The position numbers were made by a program, and so were the translations under genes. This document shows positions 61,174 to 64,000 of a stretch of DNA of 64,000 bases, in pieces (positions within the stretch are counted from its first letter, which is position 1; each line of letters starts with the position of its first letter). The notes under the pieces were generated by a model. It was not told the origin of the DNA, made no database searches, and saw only the letters and a program-made list of their open reading frames with translations. The stretch covers positions 1 through 64,000 of the forward strand of contig CAZVRZ010000006.1 of the NCBI GenBank assembly GCA_964629965.1, written 5' to 3'. The DNA comes from CAZVRZ01 sp964629965. GTDB lineage: Bacteria; Chloroflexota; Anaerolineae; Anaerolineales; UBA4823.

Positions 61174-64000
61174 ATGTTCAAGCAGGTATCTAGCAAATTC
61201 AACATAAACTTGATCGAGGAAGACGCGCAGCGCTATTGGAAGCTGCACCGTATCTTTGAGAAAACCGAACTGCAACGCCGCGGTGGTCCGGAGTATGTGT
61301 TTTATGAGGGACCGCCCACCGCCAATGGTCGACCGGGGGTACATCACGTACTGGCACGGGTTTTCAAAGACCTTTTCCCGCGTTACAAGACGATGTGCGG
61401 TTTTCACATCAGCCGGCGCGGCGGTTGGGATACTCATGGCTTGCCGGTCGAACTGGAGGTCGAGAAACGCCTGGGGTTCACCCGCAAGAGCCAGATCGAA
61501 GAATATGGCATTGCCGAGTTCAACGCCTTATGCCGCCAATCAGCCTTCGATTACATCACGGAATGGGAAAAACTGACCGAACGCATTGCCTATTGGGTGA
61601 ATCTTGAAACGGCTTACGTCACCTATGCGAATGAGTATATTGAATCGATCTGGTGGATATTAAAGAATTTCTGGGATCGCGGCTTGCTCTATCAAGGTTA
61701 CAAAGTGGTGCCTTACTGCCCGCGCTGCGGCACGCCGCTTTCGGATCACGAAGTAGCCCTGGGATATGAACAAGCCGAAGATCCTTCTGTTTTCGTACGC
61801 CTGCCCCTGGTGGAGGACTCCGGCACTTCGCTGTTGATCTGGACGACAACACCCTGGACGCTGCCAGGGAACGTGGCAGTGGCCGCGCACCCCGATGTGG
61901 ATTACGTCATCGTTGAGCGCGATGTGCCCGAAGGTGGCACAGAGCGCCTGATCGTGGCACTGCCGCTGTTGGACAAGGTTTTTGGCGATGAGCAGGCCCG
62001 CCAGCAGGCAAACTTGCGCGTTCATGAGACGTTCAAAGGAAAGAAGCTAAAGGGGCTGCGCTACCAGCCGTTGTTCACTTTCCTGACCCCTGACAAGCCG
62101 GCTTATTACGTGGTACTGGGGGATTTTGTAACTACGGAAGACGGTACGGGCCTGGTACACATGGCACCTGCTTTTGGAGCGGAGGATATGCAGGCAGCGC
62201 TGGAATTCGACCTGCCGGTGTTGATGACGGTAGCAGAAGACGGGACCTTTATCCCCGAAGTGCGCCCCTGGCGCGGCAGATTCGTCAAAGATGCCGACCC
62301 GCTGATCATCCAGGACCTGGAAGGGCGCGGCTTGCTCTACCGGTCTGAGCGCTACACACATACTTATCCATTCTGCTGGCGCTGTGCGACGCCGCTGCTA
62401 TATTATGCCCGCGGTGCATGGTATCTGCGCACTACACAATTCAAAGAGCGCCTGGTAGAGCTTAACCAACAGATCAATTGGTATCCGGAACATATCCGCT
62501 CGGGCCGGTTCGGCAATTGGTTGGAAAACAACGTGGATTGGACGCTGGGACGTGAGCGCTATTGGGGCACTCCACTGCCTATTTGGGAATGTCCCGATTG
62601 CCATCAACAAGTGTGCGTGAGTTCGCGCGCCGAGCTATCTGAGTTGGCCGGGCGCGATCTCGCAGACCTGGATCTGCACCGTCCCTACGTGGACCAGGTG
62701 CAACTGCCCTGCCCCGAATGCCGGCGCCCTATGCAGCGTATCCCAGAACTGCTGGACGTTTGGTTCGATTCGGGCGCCATGCCGGTGGCGCAGTGGCACT
62801 ACCCCTTTGAAAATAAAAAGGAATTTGAGGAGCAACACCCGGCGGATTTTATCTGTGAAGCGGTGGATCAAACGCGCGGCTGGTTCTACTCGCTGCATGC
62901 CATTAGCACGCTGCTGTTTGACAGCGAGTGTTTCCGGAATGTGGTTTGCTTGGGATTGATCTTGGATGTACAGGGGCAAAAAATGTCTAAATCACGCGGC
63001 AACATCGTCAATCCATGGGACGTGATCCACGAACACGGGGCAGATGCTTTGCGCTGGTACCTGTACACCGTCAGCCCTCCCGGACAGGAACGGCGTTTTT
63101 CTATTGACCTGGTCGGCGAGGTGGTGCGCAACTTCACGCTGACGTTATGGAATGTGTACGCTTTCTTTGTCACCTATGCCAACCTGGATGGCTGGCGGCC
63201 CGAAGCTGCCTTGGAGGCCGGAGAACCCGCCTACAGCCCACTCGATCGCTGGCTGCGCTCGGAGCTGCACACCCTGGTGTGCGAAGTGACCAAGGCCTTC
63301 GAGCAGTATGATGTGACCGGCGCAACCCGCCCAATCCAGGGCTTTGTCGACATACTTTCGAAATGGTACCTACGCCGCTCGCGCCGCCGTTTCTGGAAGA
63401 GCGAAGCCGATGCAGATAAATTAGCAGCCTATGCCACGCTATACGAGGCATTGGTGACACTGAGCAAGTTATTAGCGCCGAGTATGCCCATGCTAGCCGA
63501 AGAACTTTATCAAAACCTGGTCATCTCAGGTACGGCGGCTGGTGGAGAGGTGCGCCTAGATCTAGCCGAATCGGTACATCTATCGGCTTGGCCGAAATAC
63601 GATCCAGCCGTGATCGATGAAACACTTAACCGGGAGATGCGCCTGGTGATGAAACTGGCATCCCTGGGACATGCCGTGCGCAACCAGGCAGCTATCAAGG
63701 TACGCCAACCGCTGGCCCAGGCAGCTTTCTCTGTAAGCAATCGAGACGAGGCTCGGGTATTGGAAAAATATACGGATTTGCTGATGGACGAGTTGAATGT
63801 GAAGCAGGTGCGCGTCTTGGGTTCGGTTGGAGAAGTCGTTTCATACACACTCAAGCCGCTGCCCAAGCAGCTTGGGCAGAAATACAAAGCGCAATTTCCA
63901 AAGATTGCCGAGGCCATACAGCACTTACCTGCCGAAGGAGCGGCCCAGCAACTGCTGGCAGGCAAGAGCATACAGGTGGATGTAGACGGCGTCCTGTTGG
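61174..64000 (+). CDS. ileS: Isoleucyl-tRNA synthetase, 5' part (runs off the window)
   Basis: At least 942 codons are present and the frame is open at the window end. HIGH-equivalent GRPGVHH (His57/His58), class-I KMSKS at 603-607 (GQKMSKSRGNIVNPW), editing domain with TTTPWTLPGNVAVA, and WDTHGLPVELEVEK. The YEGPPTANGRPG form is that of the longer, eukaryote-like type-2 IleRS, many of which are less sensitive to mupirocin. CAGGAGGC 5 bases before ATG. Controlled by the T-box upstream. Confidence 0.95.
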   Translation, partial: MFKQVSSKFNINLIEEDAQRYWKLHRIFEKTELQRRGGPEYVFYEGPPTANGRPGVHHVLARVFKDLFPRYKTMCGFHISRRGGWDTHGLPVELEVEKRLGFTRKSQIEEYGIAEFNALCRQSAFDYITEWEKLTERIAYWVNLETAYVTYANEYIESIWWILKNFWDRGLLYQGYKVVPYCPRCGTPLSDHEVALGYEQAEDPSVFVRLPLVEDSGTSLLIWTTTPWTLPGNVAVAAHPDVDYVIVERDVPEGGTERLIVALPLLDKVFGDEQARQQANLRVHETFKGKKLKGLRYQPLFTFLTPDKPAYYVVLGDFVTTEDGTGLVHMAPAFGAEDMQAALEFDLPVLMTVAEDGTFIPEVRPWRGRFVKDADPLIIQDLEGRGLLYRSERYTHTYPFCWRCATPLLYYARGAWYLRTTQFKERLVELNQQINWYPEHIRSGRFGNWLENNVDWTLGRERYWGTPLPIWECPDCHQQVCVSSRAELSELAGRDLADLDLHRPYVDQVQLPCPECRRPMQRIPELLDVWFDSGAMPVAQWHYPFENKKEFEEQHPADFICEAVDQTRGWFYSLHAISTLLFDSECFRNVVCLGLILDVQGQKMSKSRGNIVNPWDVIHEHGADALRWYLYTVSPPGQERRFSIDLVGEVVRNFTLTLWNVYAFFVTYANLDGWRPEAALEAGEPAYSPLDRWLRSELHTLVCEVTKAFEQYDVTGATRPIQGFVDILSKWYLRRSRRRFWKSEADADKLAAYATLYEALVTLSKLLAPSMPMLAEELYQNLVISGTAAGGEVRLDLAESVHLSAWPKYDPAVIDETLNREMRLVMKLASLGHAVRNQAAIKVRQPLAQAAFSVSNRDEARVLEKYTDLLMDELNVKQVRVLGSVGEVVSYTLKPLPKQLGQKYKAQFPKIAEAIQHLPAEGAAQQLLAGKSIQVDVDGVLL

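Noticed and set aside
1..64000. CRISPR arrays, insertion sequences, prophage or integrative elements
   Set aside because: No regularly spaced repeats, transposase, integrase or phage structural genes were seen in any frame.

Overview
The window looks like a piece of an uncultured, moderately GC-rich bacterial chromosome, most likely Chloroflexota (Anaerolineae-like). That placement is an inference from gene style: many Cys-lipoproteins with Thr/Pro-rich linkers, LysM/CAP surface proteins, a T-box upstream of ileS, MurJ, no outer-membrane machinery, and a TlpA-like/TolB-like secretome. No phage, insertion sequence, integrase or CRISPR array was seen; the interest lies in regulatory DNA and in unusual protein architectures.

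Layout. 1-7,000: sugar catabolism (Gfo/Idh/MocA oxidoreductase, two sugar-isomerase TIM barrels, a GH5 lipoprotein, a GH4 glucosidase/galactosidase, a solute-binding protein without signal peptide). 7,000-10,000: a large membrane sensor histidine kinase. 10,000-15,900: a UvrA-like protein with four ABC cassettes, translationally coupled to an alpha/alpha-toroid protein. 16,000-22,300: an orphan McrB-like AAA protein, two helix-hairpin-helix/DUF4332-type proteins, a diguanylate cyclase, a beta-propeller lipoprotein and AMP nucleosidase. 22,700-29,200: a GDP-mannose 3,5-epimerase-like enzyme and a four-gene MacB/HlyD-type export system. 29,900-37,440: a complete, tightly overlapping histidine operon on the minus strand (hisG-D-C-cupin-B-H-A-F-I-E) behind a leader peptide with four consecutive His codons and a textbook attenuator. 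37,400-47,500: surface proteins (CAP-LysM, HtrA), a galT operon headed by an AAA-winged-helix regulator, and a receptor-like lipoprotein carrying a cytosolic kinase-like domain. 46,700-52,700: envelope lipoproteins (DUF4349, VWA), tRNA-Val, a propeller protein, a redoxin and a LysM protein. 52,700-60,600: thiolase, PilZ proteins, a VOC protein, an alkyltransferase-like repair protein, MurJ, a methyltransferase, Hsp20 and polyphosphate glucokinase. 60,800-64,000: a T-box leader and the 5' part of ileS.

Regulation is unusually legible here. The his operon has a leader-peptide attenuator; its promoter and that of the divergent CAP-LysM gene share one -35 box. Two neighbouring envelope lipoprotein genes (DUF4349 and VWA) carry 11-bp-phased TTGTCAA direct repeats at an identical distance from the -10, as expected for an OmpR/PhoB-type response regulator; the htrA-like gene has a different 11-bp direct repeat. 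The alkyltransferase-like gene has a GAAC-N4-GTTC SOS-type operator lying inside the spacer of a near-consensus promoter. Several promoters place the transcription start at or within a few bases of the start codon, suggesting leaderless mRNAs. In-frame minisatellites occur in hisA, an ABC ATPase and the GH5 linker.
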